Shown here in pieces: positions 38,994 through 49,954 of a stretch of DNA of 64,000 nt. How positions within the stretch are numbered: position 1 is the stretch's first letter; each line of letters starts with the position of its first letter. Where the stretch lies: positions 54,502,910 to 54,566,909 of the forward strand of contig OY735213.1 of NCBI GenBank assembly GCA_963457665.1. The letters run 5' to 3'. The notes beneath the pieces are model-generated. The model was not told the DNA's origin. It did not search any database and saw only the letters and a list, made by a program, of their open reading frames with translations. The stretch comes from Thysanoteuthis rhombus. Its lineage: Eukaryota; Mollusca; Cephalopoda; Oegopsida; Thysanoteuthidae. Made by a program: the position numbers and the translations under genes.

Positions 38994-39138
38994 CGAATCA
39001 AAAAGTGACTCAAGCCAATTTGTAGATGGTGATGAAAGCAGTGAAAACACTGATTGTCCTGGAGTGTCAGATGAGATATTTAGCCAATATGATAACACAC
39101 AAAGTATCCTTGTCTTTAGTGCTCAAACAGCAAGATAG
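38994..39138 (+). CDS. Candidate terminal coding exon of an unidentified gene
   Basis: A good acceptor (pyrimidine-rich TGTGTCTTCTATCTCCGGCAG ending at 38993) is followed by one base of a split codon and 47 open codons, ending at TAG 39136..39138. The peptide is acidic and serine-rich at first (ESKSDSSQFVDGDESSENTD) and ends IFSQYDNTQSILVFSAQTAR. Base composition is visibly richer than the flanks. An AATAAA follows 187 bp after the stop, with no obvious repeats in between. I do not recognise the protein and found no upstream exon. It would be transcribed opposite to EHD. A chance ORF or a retrocopy end are alternatives. Confidence 0.42.
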
Positions 39139-39345
39139 ATATTCCCTGGCAAAAATTGATAAATTGTTTTCTTTTTAATATAATGGACACTTATGTTGTT
39201 ACGTTTTTTTTATAATAATCAATTTAGACATTTTTTGTTCTAATTTTGTATTATATTGGCCACATTCATCTGTTCTTGCAAACCTGCCGTGAAGTGAATT
39301 ACTTTTGTAAACAAACAAAGTTGGAATAAAGCCAAACTTTAATAA
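39139..39345 (+). other. Candidate 3' UTR of the 38994 exon
   Basis: T-rich, repeat-free stretch after the stop codon. A polyadenylation signal AATAAA lies at 39325..39330; a cleavage site would be expected 10-30 bases later. Confidence 0.38.
39325..39330 (+). terminator. AATAAA polyadenylation signal (candidate)
   Basis: TTGGAATAAAGCC. Such hexamers are frequent in AT-rich DNA; the call rests on its position 187 bp after the stop of the candidate exon. Confidence 0.35.
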
Positions 39346-41271
39346 TGGCGTTAATTAATAGACTCTGCTTGATTTTTTCGTTGCTCTGTGTTCTATTATT
39401 CTAAATTACTACCGTCAAAAATGTTTTCATTCTGGTTTTACACAGGTCTGATTTATGTTTACTGATAATAAAATGTTGTTTCTTTTTGCTATTGGGTTCT
39501 TTACATAATCCTTTCATACAACCTAGTTTTCATTACCTAAATTCTGTCTTTGAGTTTCCATTCTGTTTTTAGGCTGCTTTGATTTATGAAAATCATAGGC
39601 ATCAAATCTAATTTTGAGGTCCTGGAGACATTAAGTCTAGGTAATATAGTAACACTTCAATCTGGCAAATCCTTTTAAAGAACAAGGAAGAAAAAAATTT
39701 GATTTTTTGTGTTGTACTGAACAGCGACCACAATTCACTTTTGTAGTGACAATCCCTGGTAATTATATGAGTGGACATGGAAGTAAATTAATTTTGTATG
39801 ATATAGGCACGAACAAGATACTGAAGAAGAACATGAGTTGTTTGCTTAGGAATGTTCAGATATAAACAGACCATCCCATCAAAAAGGAAAAAAAAGATTA
39901 TTCACAATCAACATGGGACGAAAATGTCAAATATCAGGGGGAGGTCTTGTTTGAATACAACAAATCAACCTGAAAAACAAAAAAGGAAAAAATATTAAAA
40001 GCTGCGAGAGATCTAATAAGTGTGCAATATTAAACTGACTATTCATTAACCAAGGAAAAACTCAATAATATATTGGATTTTTCTTAGAAAAGAAACTAAA
40101 CATAATCTAAAAAGCCTTATAGCCTTGATCATTAAGTATATAAAATAACTTTTTTCCCAAATTTTATGTCATTACAGTCAATTGATTCCCAATATCTGTT
40201 AAAGTAATCTATGTAATTTTTTCCAGTGATTTTTATGCTTTACACAGAATTAGATATTATGTTACAATGGGTGAATTTTTCTTGTTGGGATCATCTGTTG
40301 CTCACTATGTAACTGTTTTCATTTTATTAATAACATTAAAAGTTGATCATAAGATCTCCAAAGGGATTTACTTTTTATATCTTACATAGAATTTGATCTT
40401 ATAGTACTGTAAATGAAATTTTCTTGCAGGGATCATCAGTTGAAACTGCTTAGGGGATTTCAAAATAAAACAGTTTTATATACATTTGTTTACCCACTAG
40501 AAAGTGGTTTCATTTTGTTCCAATTATGTATATAATGATACTTCATTTGATAATTAAAAGCGTTAAAGAACATTTGATAGAAGCTTGGTGGTATACAACA
40601 TGGTAATATTAACTTTGAAGTTAGGGGAAAAAAATTGTCAAAATCTTTCGTTGAATATGTTGGTAGAGAATAAACTCGGAGAAGTTTTTCTGTGTTATTA
40701 GTATTCTTTAAGATGATATCATAAGTTTGTTAGCATGCAGTCTGAGATAAAAGCAACACAACGGATTTAATATTCACATGGGTGAACATTCAATAGAAGT
40801 GACATAAACAGCGAGTCAAGTCTGTTGTTACACTTACTGATACCCCATCATTAAATGCATTCTTCGGGTAACCTTCATACATAAGCTCAGTATCAAAAAA
40901 TGAATTATATGTAGTATGAAATAATATCAATACAAATACACATAATACCCAGTATAGAATGACAAATTACATGAATGACATAAGCTACATTGTAAGAAAG
41001 GGAAGTGATGTTAGATCAACACTGCTAGAGTGCCATGTTAATGTAACTGTTTTGTTTTTAAAATCCACATGGTAAACAACTGATTTCCCATACCAGAGAC
41101 AATTTATATATTGTACCATAATAACAAAGTATAGCGGAAACAGGGGAAAAAATACTGAAGAAAATTACAGAAATTGCATTGATAGATATTGAGAAAAAGT
41201 GTCTGGAGTGATACAAAAAAAATTTTGAAAAAGTTTCTCAATGTTTAGTGTTTAAAGCTGTAAAGCTTTTT

Positions 41272-41275
<4 letters not shown>
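39346..41275. other. No recognisable feature
   Basis: AT-rich with no open frame of note. It contains two similar AT-rich blocks near 40185..40325 and 40370..40450 (GATTTTTATGCTTTACACAG / GGATTTACTTTTTATATCTT; TTTTTCTTGTTGGGATCATC / TTTTCTTGCAGGGATCATCA), suggesting an old local duplication of about 170 bp. Confidence 0.45.
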
Positions 41276-41337
<62 letters not shown>

Positions 41338-41342
41338 TAGAT
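41276..41342. repeat. Compound (AT)n-(GA)n microsatellite
   Basis: About 30 bp of (AT)n passes directly into (GA)n with a GATA end. Confidence 0.95.
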
Positions 41343-42044
41343 AGAAAAGAAAAAGAGAATGATGAGTACGTTATTTTTTATTTGGAACTTTTTTTGAAAA
41401 GACACACTGTTCCTAATGAGAAAAATATATTTATAATTATTCATTAAACAATTTAGTGTTTACAGAATAATTATATGTACATTAGAAAACTTTTTTCAAA
41501 ATTTCATCTGAGGTTTTATCAAAATATGACTGAACTCGTTCAAGTGGACAAATCCATTGTTCCTAATATTGCTTGGAGTTATTTCTGTCAGCAAAGTTTT
41601 TACCTTTTAACTTGAAGAGTCCATTATCATGGACAGAGAAACAAACAAAAGAAGTCATGCTGTTCATCATATTACCTTATATAGAGAGAATGATAATTGT
41701 CAACAAAATCATAAAAAAATTCAGAGCTGTTCTTGATTCGGAACTAATCCAGCCAGCCATCAAGACCAACTTAAAAACTAAAGAAACATGTACCAACAGT
41801 TTTAGTTGACAGTTCCTCAGAATGAAAACCACACCGCAAAAAATTTACCTTCAGAAGTTCCTTCTAAAAAATGTATGTCACAACTTTGGTAACATGTTCC
41901 AATGATTTTCACAGAGATCTTGAAAAGAGCAGCTGTTATTCCATGATTTTATTTCCTGACACAGCTTATCTTAGCCCATCACTATATTTCTCATTCTTCT
42001 GTTCTTTCAATGTTGATAACCCTCAGTAAGGCCCTGCAGCCACC

Positions 42045-42545
42045 TCTCGCATCAAAGGGTTAGTAAGAAGGGAGTTATTTATGCCACAGAATTCATCAAT
42101 GAGAAAAAAAACATGATAAAATAGCTTGTTGTTTAGCTTTGATTGAGGTTTCTTAGTTTGTCTTCGTACTGATATCATTTGAAAGAGGCTTGAATACACT
42201 CCTCTTGACACTCTGTTACTTTGCCAGATATCTTGAAAAAATGTTTCTCGTCAATGGCATACCACAATGTTCGACCAAAAGAGAGGGTGGGTGAGAGAAC
42301 ATTCGGTCAAACAACTTACTTGGAATTCAGAGATCTTTTGATGTTGTTTCAATTTATGCGGCCAGATGAGACTGCTTGCCTGTTGTCATTTTTTCTCCTT
42401 TATTTTGTTCACTTTTAGTCACACCAAGCAAGGACTTTCGGACACTTTTCACATCAAAGGCTTAGAAGAAGGGGGGGTACTTATACCACAGAATTGAGAA
42501 TAGTAAAAAAAAAAAAAATTCTTTAAATGTTTAAATAGCTTATCG
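42045..42545 (+). repeat. Direct repeat pair flanking the 42220 repeat
   Basis: Segment 42047..42130 (CGCATCAAAGGGTTAGTAAG ... TATGCCACAGAATTCATCAA ... AATAGCTTGTT) and segment 42452..42545 (CACATCAAAGGCTTAGAAGA ... TATACCACAGAATTGAGAAT ... AATAGCTTATC) are the same repeat in direct orientation, 405 bp apart. Confidence 0.65.
42220..42345 (+). repeat. Dispersed repeat, partner of 26205
   Basis: See 26205..26325. Key shared block: GGGTGGGTGAGAGAACATTC here versus AGTGGGTGAGAGAGCACTTG there. Confidence 0.5.
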
Positions 42546-42608
42546 ATGATAAGATTATGTAGGTGAAAGCACTAAATCATGACATGTTTAAAATGAAGAC
42601 TAAAAAAG

Positions 42609-42780
42609 CTAACATTGGGTAAGGTACTTGTTCACCCTGGATTTAAAAATGTTGAGATTGTACTCGTTGAGGTGACATATAGAAAGGAGTTTATCCCACA
42701 TAGCAGATGTTCTTGAAAAGAAGCTATTTGCACGGAGCAGTGAGTCCTTGACATATCTAAAAAGTTTCATTGTGTCTTAT
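42609..42780 (-). mobile_element. CR1/L2-like reverse transcriptase C-terminus (degenerate)
   Basis: Minus-strand frame reads RANSFFSRTSAMWDKLLS, then EYNLNIFKSRVNKYLTQC and a stop at 42609..42611. This is the 'NSFFPRTxxxWNxLPxxxxxxxxxxxFKxxLxxyL' signature that closes the ORF2 of CR1/L2/Jockey-type non-LTR elements. About 55 codons remain open. It abuts an inverted RTE-like piece at its upstream side. Confidence 0.7.
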
Positions 42781-42850
42781 GATGTTTTGTGATCTTTCCA
42801 CGTGATGTTTAGCATGATGTAACAAGGCAGCATAATATTTTCAAAACAAG
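42781..42850 (-). mobile_element. Inverted RTE-like LINE segment
   Basis: Minus strand encodes MLNITWKDHKTS, matching the plus-strand block at 62141..62181 (MLNLTWIDHKTS) and 38371..38406. It lies head-to-head with the plus-strand continuation of the same element family at 42855. Confidence 0.7.
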
Positions 42851-42854
42851 CAGG

Positions 42855-43252
42855 TGTCAGAGATATCCAAGAGGCCATTATGGAGCGTAAATGGCAATGG
42901 GCTGGCCATGTTGCAAGAATATCAAACAACTGCTGGACATCACAACTCACCAATGGTGGTCCCTCAAGATCATAAGTGAAATTGGGAACAAGGAATTTAC
43001 CAAGGAACAAGTCAAAAGGGGAACAAGGAATTTACCATTTCTACAGAGATATAAGGGTTAGAAGTAGATCCTTTATAGATATTGGGGTTAGAAGTAGATC
43101 GTTTCCAAAGGGCAGATAACTCCATATATGTATGATTTTCTTAGGCTAGAAAAATAGGCAAAAGACAGCATGATGATTTTGAAAACCTGGCAGACCATGA
43201 GGAAGGCCTTTGCCTGAAAATGGACTTCCAAAGGCTGATTGATAATGATAAA
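42855..43252 (+). mobile_element. RTE-like LINE 3' end with internal short duplications
   Basis: Contains GGTGTCAGAGATATCCAAGA, AAATGGCAATGGGCTGGCCA, TGGACATCACAACTCACCAA, then two local duplications (GGGAACAAGGAATTTACCA at about 42989 and 43019; GGGTTAGAAGTAGATC at about 43054 and 43086), and later GAGGAAGGCCTTTGCCTGAA ending in a GATTGATAATGAT tail. Family A sequence follows immediately. Confidence 0.75.
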
Positions 43253-43395
43253 ATCCCCTTCCAAATTTGGTTTTAGAGGGGGTTTTAATATGAATTCAAA
43301 GTTTATGCTAAATTAGTCACTAGTTTGTGCCCACTTGTTTTTTTGAAATTCAGACTTTTTTTAGTGAGCACAGCCAAGCTAAATGTTTTTTCTTA
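43253..43395 (+). repeat. Family A, middle part only
   Basis: TCCCCTTCCAAATTTGG, GTTTATGCTAAATTAGTCAC, TAGTTTGTGCCCACTTG and AAATTCAGACTTTTTTTAGT are collinear with the second half of family A. Head and tail are missing; the left edge is the LINE tail. Confidence 0.65.
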
Positions 43396-43591
43396 AAAAA
43401 AGGTTAAATATGACCCAATTGTAAAAAAAAGAAGATTTGTACAGTTAATGGAGAAGGTTCTGTGAATGATTGAAATCGTCAAAAGTGGTTAGCAAAGTTC
43501 TGTGCCGAAGATATCACACTGAAAAATACCCCATGGATTGACGGAACAGTTGAGTTGATAGCGATCAAATCAAAACATTACTTGAGACCAA

Positions 43592-43999
43592 GTCTGGTTA
43601 GTCACTCAGTAGAAGCTATCATGCGATCCAAGTCTTTTGGTAACATGTTGTGTTGAGGTGATCAAATGAAAATTAGAAAAAAGGGTGATCAATGAATATT
43701 ACTAGCCTTTTTTGGGCGCTGATCACTAGACAAATAATTTTCAAAAAGCAGGCAGACAAAAACTAAGGGATCAATTTAGCATAAACTTACAATGCTAATT
43801 GACCCCCCTCACACTAAAAATCTACTGTGGGGTGTATCTTGAAAAACAAAAAAAACCTGTTTTTCTGTATACGTAATAAGGCGTGAATATTTACATTTTC
43901 AGGCCTGTAGCAACATTTTGTTGCCTGTATGTGTGATATATACATAGCCAGCCAGACAAGCCTTAAAACTGAGAGAAACAGTTTACAGTTTTGGTTATT
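43592..43999 (-). repeat. Family A, near full length
   Basis: On the plus strand it appears inverted: TCTGGTTAGTCACTCAGTAG at the left (family A 3' end), TCACTAGACAAATAATTTTC and GGGATCAATTTAGCATAAAC in the middle, and GCCTGTATGTGTGATATATA with TGAGAGAAACAGTTTACAGT at the right (family A 5' end). Confidence 0.75.
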
Positions 44000-44260
44000 G
44001 GTTCCAAATAATTGCCAATAGCCAACATACTCTAAATATTCAAATCAAAATCATTTACAGCATCTTGGTCAAGAAGTTTTCACTCATCTGTCATATTAAT
44101 CAGATATCATATCTTTATATAACCTATCATTCCTATCTTTACAAACTCTCTTGACAAAAAAAAACTAAAATTTCCTGAAAGACTGTAGAAGTATTGAGAA
44201 ACTGAGAAAGATAAGAAGTTTTGAGACTATAAAATAATGAAGTTGCCTGAAAGATTTGTT

Positions 44261-44368
44261 GAGTTTAAAAAGGCCTTCGACTCAGTTGAAATCCCCTTGA
44301 CGCAATACTAAAACAAGCTGTACACTCCGTTTATATCAGAGAACTGGCCGGAGATGGTAGAATAAAAC
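44261..44368 (+). mobile_element. RTE-like reverse transcriptase palm fragment
   Basis: Encodes EFKKAFDSVE (first catalytic Asp block of non-LTR RTs). After a one-base frameshift it continues LDAILKQAVHSVYIRELAGD. Isolated from any LINE 3' end; sequence to 44500 has nothing recognisable. Confidence 0.75.
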
Positions 44369-44499
44369 AGTGAATATGTTACTCAAAAAAGTTAATGTCA
44401 AAAATTTTCTTAAATTGTCTTTTATTTTAACTTAATAACCCGAGAAACTTTCTAATTTACCAAATACATACACAATGCTGATTTTCAAGATAAGCCAAC

Positions 44500-45510
44500 T
44501 TTTCACCCATGGGATATTGTGTTGTTTAAGTACAATATTCACCACCCTTGTTCCTATGCCAGAAGAATTCAGTCTTTAAATCCATGTATAAAACTATATC
44601 TGTAGGTATCTGTGTATATTTCGCATGTACATGTGAGTATGTAGATGTGTAGTTGTTTGTCGAGAAATACAATAAGTTCTGGGAGGATAGAATTATGAAC
44701 TTGTCTGAAAGATGTAGAAGATGGTAAAATGAAGCCGTTAATACATTGTTCCATACATTTAATGTCAAAAATGAAAAAATTAAAAAAAAAAATTTTTTTT
44801 TTTGAAAAATTAAAAAAAAAACAATTCATGTTACTCGATATTGAGATTCCTCAGAAAGATTACAGGCTCTTCTAACCAGTTGGTGATGAGACACACATAA
44901 ATTGAGAGACTGACACCATAGATGCAAGACTCTAACTTTCTGTTCCTTCTCCACCCACACATAAAAAGAAAGTACCCCAGAAAGAGGACTTGTTTTGAAA
45001 TAACAAAAAAAGTGAATGAAATTTGGTCACACCAAGATGAGTCAGACAAATAATCTCGAAAAACAGGGCAGTAACAAGAAAGTCGCCAAATGTTTTCTCA
45101 CCCAGTAATAACAGCAGCAGCAGCAGCTCTCTAAGACTTGGAGACAAAAATCCTTGCATTGGTCTTATTGACAAGAACATTTTTGACCATTAGAACTTTT
45201 ATTTTAGTGAGAAAAAAGTATGCAATTCGTATATACAAGCACACATAATAACAATCATAATTACACAATATCAAGGACCTTAAATGTTTGCGGTTGTGTA
45301 ATAAATATCATAATTATTTTTAGAAATAATTACATCTGTTGATAGCACTGCTTATTCAGATGATCTGTTCTCCAGTCATATCATTTTACCAGGTGACATT
45401 TGCAATGTATTTTATCATTTTATTGAGAACAAGAAAAATATATAATTTTATATGACCTGAAGCTATTGTTTCTCAGCTTTCTATTATTGGTGAACCTTTT
45501 TTTCGTTAAT
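44500..45510. other. No recognisable feature
   Basis: AT-rich with A/T homopolymers at 44775..44822 that generate Phe/Lys-rich open frames. A short CAG run (AGCAGCAGCAGCAGC, 45111..45126) is present. Confidence 0.5.
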
Positions 45511-45870
45511 AATTATCACCGCTACCCACAACAGACTGGTTTAATCACTGTTGTTAGGTTTAGGCTATCCCTGTGTTCTGACAATTATATGAATCTATGT
45601 ATCTATGCATCTGGACTGTGCCCAGTCCTAAATGTTCGTAGTACAATAAAATTTTTTTACATGCATACACCCTTCAATGAATGGGGAAAATTTTTTTTTT
45701 GTTGTTCTTTGAAAATTCTCCCCCATGTAGGTATTTATTTGATGGTACAATTTATGATAAGAATTTATGCCAAATTGGTCTCTCTATTTGTGTCCAACTG
45801 CATTCATGCTTGCTTTTTGAAAATTTATACTTTTTAGTGATCATAGCCCAAAGAAGGCAAGAAAAGTAAT
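45511..45870 (+). repeat. Family B head joined to family A 3' half
   Basis: 45511..45675 begins CACCGCTACCCACAACAGAC and carries GGTTTAGGCTATCCCTGTGT and CTGGACTGTGCCCAGTCCTA (the family B module, also at 54115 and 56622). From about 45680 it reads on as the family A second half (AATTTATGCCAAATTGGTCT, GTGTCCAACTGCATTCATGC, TTTTTAGTGATCATAGCCC, AGAAGGCAAGAAAAGTAA). A 123-codon open frame spans it but is not conserved in the other copies. Confidence 0.65.
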
Positions 45871-46348
45871 TTTGAAAATTCCGGACTTGGAAAATACTAC
45901 CTTAGTTTAGTTAAGGTACCCTTTATCCAATTTTTCTATTGATGACCCTACTGAGTAATTGCACTGACGTGTTTTTTTTGTTTTTTTTTAATCATGAATT
46001 TATGATTCAAACTGTACTGATAGTACTTTCAAGGTAACACTATCTATTTTACCACTATCACTTCTTAATTTAGCAGGTAAAAAGCAGCATATATCGGTGC
46101 TAGAGATTCATATTTTTTCTTGGAAAGCTCGTATTTACAGAGACACGATTCTTCTTTTCGTTCAAACTTTATGAAGTAAAAGATGAAATTAATATTAGAT
46201 GTGACTATGTTGATCTGTTATAAGCTCATCAATCCTTGTCTTGACTAAACTACGGCAGTATTTTCCGTGTCAGGAATTCAGCCTTTCTTCTGTTGGGGTT
46301 TCTTTTTCTCTGTCTATTCACTTATTACTGAATTTAAAAAAAATTTCA

Positions 46349-46918
46349 CAAAACTATCAGTCAAAACTGTTGAAATAGGTTTCTTCTGTTTTCAAGTTAG
46401 TCCAGATGGATGTGCGTGTATCATGCATATCGGCCACACCGACGGAGATAGAGGGCTGAAATTTTCAATATTTACTCCTTAAAAAAAAAAGATATAATAT
46501 GCATCACGAACTACATAAGTTCAGAAAGTACTGGCTCCGTGAACACTCATGATAGAGAGGTATGACAAATCTTGGGGAAGGTCTATATCCAACACGGACG
46601 CTTAAAGGCTACTACTGCTGCTGCTGCTGATGATGATGATGATGTCTAGGAAAAACTTTTTTCCACACCCTCCCCCAGTGGAGGGGATCAATTTACAATA
46701 TAAGTTTCTGCTAAATTGATCACTATCTTGCATCGACCTATTTTTTGATAATTCTAACTTTTCAGTGATCACTGCCTAGCCAAAGGGCTAAAGAAGTAAG
46801 TCATTCATCGATAAACCTTTTTTTCAAATATTCTAATTCATCATATGCAACACAACATGCTTCTTAAAGATGTTTGTCAAATGACAGTTTCTATTGAGTG
46901 ACTAACCAGACCTGTCTG
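46349..46918 (+). repeat. Family A copy split by a nested LINE end
   Basis: The head (46349..46490: CTATCAGTCAAAACTGTTGA to AATATTTACTCCTTAAAAAA) and second half (46645..46918: GGGGATCAATTTACAATATA to TTGAGTGACTAACCAGACCT) are collinear with uninterrupted copies such as 52860. The intervening 154 bp are a LINE terminus with a GAT tail. Confidence 0.8.
46491..46644 (+). mobile_element. LINE 3' terminus nested in family A
   Basis: AGTTCAGAAAGTACTGGCTC, GGGGAAGGTCTATATCCAAC and a CTGCTGCTGCTGATGATGAT tail. About 150 bp, inserted right after the A-run of the family A centre. Confidence 0.8.
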
Positions 46919-46919
46919 A

Positions 46920-47430
46920 AATTGAATTCAAACTTATTTGGAGTTCCTGCGCAAGGCTACACTTGAGGATGTTAATAAGAGTACACAACCGATGTATCCT
47001 ACTGATAATCACATATGGAGCTGAAACATGGAACCTAACCAAAACATTGAGCCTCAAACTGAGAACCATGCAACATGCATGTGAGAGAATCATGCTGTAC
47101 CTCACACAGAGAGATTATAAGACAGCACAGTACATCAGAGAAAAGACAAGAGTCCAAGACATCATAGAAACTGTTAGAAAACTCAAATGGCAATGGGCTG
47201 AACATTTTGCAAAAATGGAAGACAACCGCTGACATCACGACTTAAAATATAGATACCTAGAGATTAGGTGCAAGTAAGATGGTATGACAAGATAGAAATT
47301 CAGAAAACATTGGCTCCGCGATGCCCATGATAGAGAGGTCTGGAAAATCTTGGAGAACATCCATGTCCATTGACGGATGCTAACAGACTGATGATGACGA
47401 TGATGACGATGATAATGATGACGATGATGA
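46920..47430 (+). mobile_element. RTE-like LINE 3' end, best preserved copy
   Basis: An 89-codon open stretch (46963..47232) encodes YGAETWNLTKTLSLKLRTMQ, MLYLTQRDYKTAQYIREKTR and VQDIIETVRKLKWQWAEHF, i.e. the thumb/C-terminal part of an RTE-like ORF. The untranslated end follows (AAAACATTGGCTCCGCGATG, TGGAGAACATCCATGTCCAT) and a GATGACGAT tail of about 40 bp (47391..47430). Truncated upstream of the palm. Confidence 0.88.
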
Positions 47431-48200
47431 GTCTCACTGTTGAGCAAGAATTAATAGCTGAAAAGCAATTTCTGTATTATATTTTTGAACACATAATAAT
47501 CAAGAATCCAAACTCACAGAGATGAGAGATTGTGAAAGGTAAACAAAAATCTTATTGAGCTTCTACTGATTTCTGGGATTAGAGACTTTCAGACAGAACT
47601 CAGCAAACCGACATTTTCTAAATACTGTGGTACCTCTCTTAATGAGGACAATCCGTTCCACAAAGCATATCATCAGATGGGAATTTGTTCAGTGAATAAT
47701 TAAACCGATGGGATTTCAGTAATTTGTTCAAGATAAAGTATCGCCCCTATAAAACCTTATTAATAAACTTGTAATTAATGTATAATGTACTAATTACTTT
47801 CTGAATAATGTATAAATACAAATAAACATTTAAATGAAGAAATGAAAAAATAAATGATATGATTATAATTCACTAAATAGCCATCAGTGCTTTGATAGTT
47901 GATATAAATCTAGATAATTATATATGAAATCTAGATGATTCTGATAATTATTATGAAATTTCATAGGGTTTTTTTTTTCACTAAATGAAAATATTTCACT
48001 AAGAGATTTTGGGGTGGTGATTGAGAACTTTCAACAGGTGAAAATTCATCATGGTTGTCCTTTGCTATGAGAGGTGCCACTGTAAATCATTCAAAGGGTC
48101 ATCTTCGGATTTCTCTCTCAGCAAAAATTATGGGAGCACATAAGCTCATCCTTATCTCATTCCTGTATTTCTGTTTGCTTTAGCATGATGGAAGCAACAA

Positions 48201-48224
48201 ACAAACAAACAAACCAACAAACAA
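48201..48224. repeat. (ACAA)n short microsatellite
   Basis: About six imperfect ACAA units. Confidence 0.8.
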
Positions 48225-48256
48225 TGAAGAGAAATTGGCTTTTGTATGATAAGATA

Positions 48257-48615
48257 ACAGGTCTGGTTAGTAACTCAATAGAAACCGTCATGCAAGCCAC
48301 ATCTTTTGGCAACTTGATCAATGGATAAGTTACTTTCCTGGCCTTTCGTTAAGTGACAAAAAAATCCGAATTTTAGAAAAACAAGTGCGAACACTACTAG
48401 ATACAAACTAACTTACTAATTCAGCATAAATTTACATTATGAATTGAAACTCCTATTTTTGAAAAAAACAACATGTATGTTTTTTGTAGACATGATAAAT
48501 TTTTAGATTTTCAGCCCTTTATCTCCATTGGTGAGGCCTGTATATATGACACTCATGTAGCCAGCTAACCAGTAAAAAAACTGGAGAAACATATATTGAC
48601 TATGTCAACAGTTTT
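48257..48615 (-). repeat. Family A, near full length
   Basis: Inverted landmarks: ACAGGTCTGGTTAGTAACTC at the left, AACTTGATCAATGGATAAGT, AATTCAGCATAAATTTACAT, then TTTTCAGCCCTTTATCTCCA, GTGAGGCCTGTATATATGAC, and ACTGGAGAAACATATATTGA plus TCAACAGTTTT at the right. Confidence 0.78.
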
Positions 48616-48816
48616 ACAATGTGAAACTATGAATGTGACCTACTCAATGTTAGGCAGCTGTAGATTAACAACTGACACCAGTAGTGGGTGTTTAAGCCGA
48701 GGTATAAAATCCCGGAAAATGAAAAGTGTTTTTTAAAATAGGCAGGCCCTTACCACTTGAAAGATGGTCACAACACAATCCCCATACTCCCTTTGTTACT
48801 AATTGGCTTTGTACAA

Positions 48817-48906
48817 TGTTATGCTAAGCTTTGCATTACGCAACATAGAAGTTTGCTGCCATACTATGCTAAGCTTTGCATTTGGCAACATAAAAATTTG
48901 CTTGCT
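48817..48906 (+). repeat. Tandem duplication, unit about 48 bp
   Basis: TATGCTAAGCTTTGCATT occurs at about 48819 and 48866, each followed by (A)CGCAACATA/GGCAACATA and AA(G/A)TTTGCT. Confidence 0.8.
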
Positions 48907-49009
48907 TCATTTGATAAAAATAAAAAATAGTATCTGTTACTCGCATAAATGAATCACTGTAGTTCACATGTGAACCAAACTCATTATAAAAAAAAACTGT
49001 CTAAAATTA

Positions 49010-49085
49010 TTCAAATAAGAAAGATCTTTTATCTAAAATTATCTAAAAAAAATAGATCTTTTATCTGGAATTATCTAAAGAAAAT
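49010..49085 (+). repeat. Tandem duplication, unit about 32 bp
   Basis: AGATCTTTTATCTAAAATTA, TCTAAA then AGATCTTTTATCTGGAATTA, TCTAAA; a short local duplication. Confidence 0.8.
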
Positions 49086-49539
49086 ACCAGTGCAAGATTT
49101 GGGCATTGTTGGTCCAAAATGACCATAGAGGCCCCTGAAAGCATGTTTTTGAAAAAACAGAAAAAAACTTAGATGGTGCTTTGTTGTGAACTTATACAAA
49201 TTTTCCTGGTTATAGCCCCTGTTACCAGGAGTGCCTGGAGAGAGAGAAACATACTCACACTCACACTCACACTCATAGATACAGTCGAGGAAAAAGAGAC
49301 AAATTAGTAGGTTGGGCAGGCCGTTTCTGAGGCTATGGTGTTTTGACTTTTTAAAAAAATTAGATATTAGATACATATTCATAATTTCAACTAAAAATTA
49401 AGATGAACATAAAAACTACTCAAGGATTGATAATATATTTACAGATTTGTTCCACTATATTTCATCGTTCTATGATATCTTTCAACCAGCTTCAAAAACC
49501 TTTCCTCCCAGATGTTTTTTTTATCTTACTGATCAAGAG

Positions 49540-49699
49540 AGAAAGAATACTGAGAAAGATATGAGCCAGAGACAGAGGAAGAGAGAGAGAAACAGACAGA
49601 CAGACAGACGGAGGGGGCTAAGCTTTGGTAACCTAATTTTGTAACTGTAGTAGCAAGACGCAATCAGAGTGCATTAATCAACGAGAAATCACTGAGAGA

Positions 49700-49730
<31 letters not shown>
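49540..49730. repeat. GA/CAGA-rich low-complexity patches
   Basis: GAGAGAGAAACAGACAGACA-type patch at 49577..49612 and a GAGAGACAGAGAGA-type patch at 49694..49729. Confidence 0.75.
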
Positions 49731-49954
49731 TTCGTTTCCTGTCAATACAGTTCCTGGACCTGGGCATATAATAATGAATCAAAAACTCAAAGAGATCTGA
49801 TTGTTCAGTTTAGCTGGAACTCTGGTAAGTTTCCTGGAACCACAATGTGCAATAAGGAAAGTGACGTGAAATTTGTTCTGTATGAAGTGTGATGCCATGT
49901 CACTGTCATAAAATGGGCAATTAGATTTACTGTCCTGACTGACTGAAGTCAGAA

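Noticed and set aside
45466..45837. 123-codon plus-strand frame with many Phe and Tyr
   Set aside because: Spans the family B/family A junction; other copies of both modules are not open in this frame.
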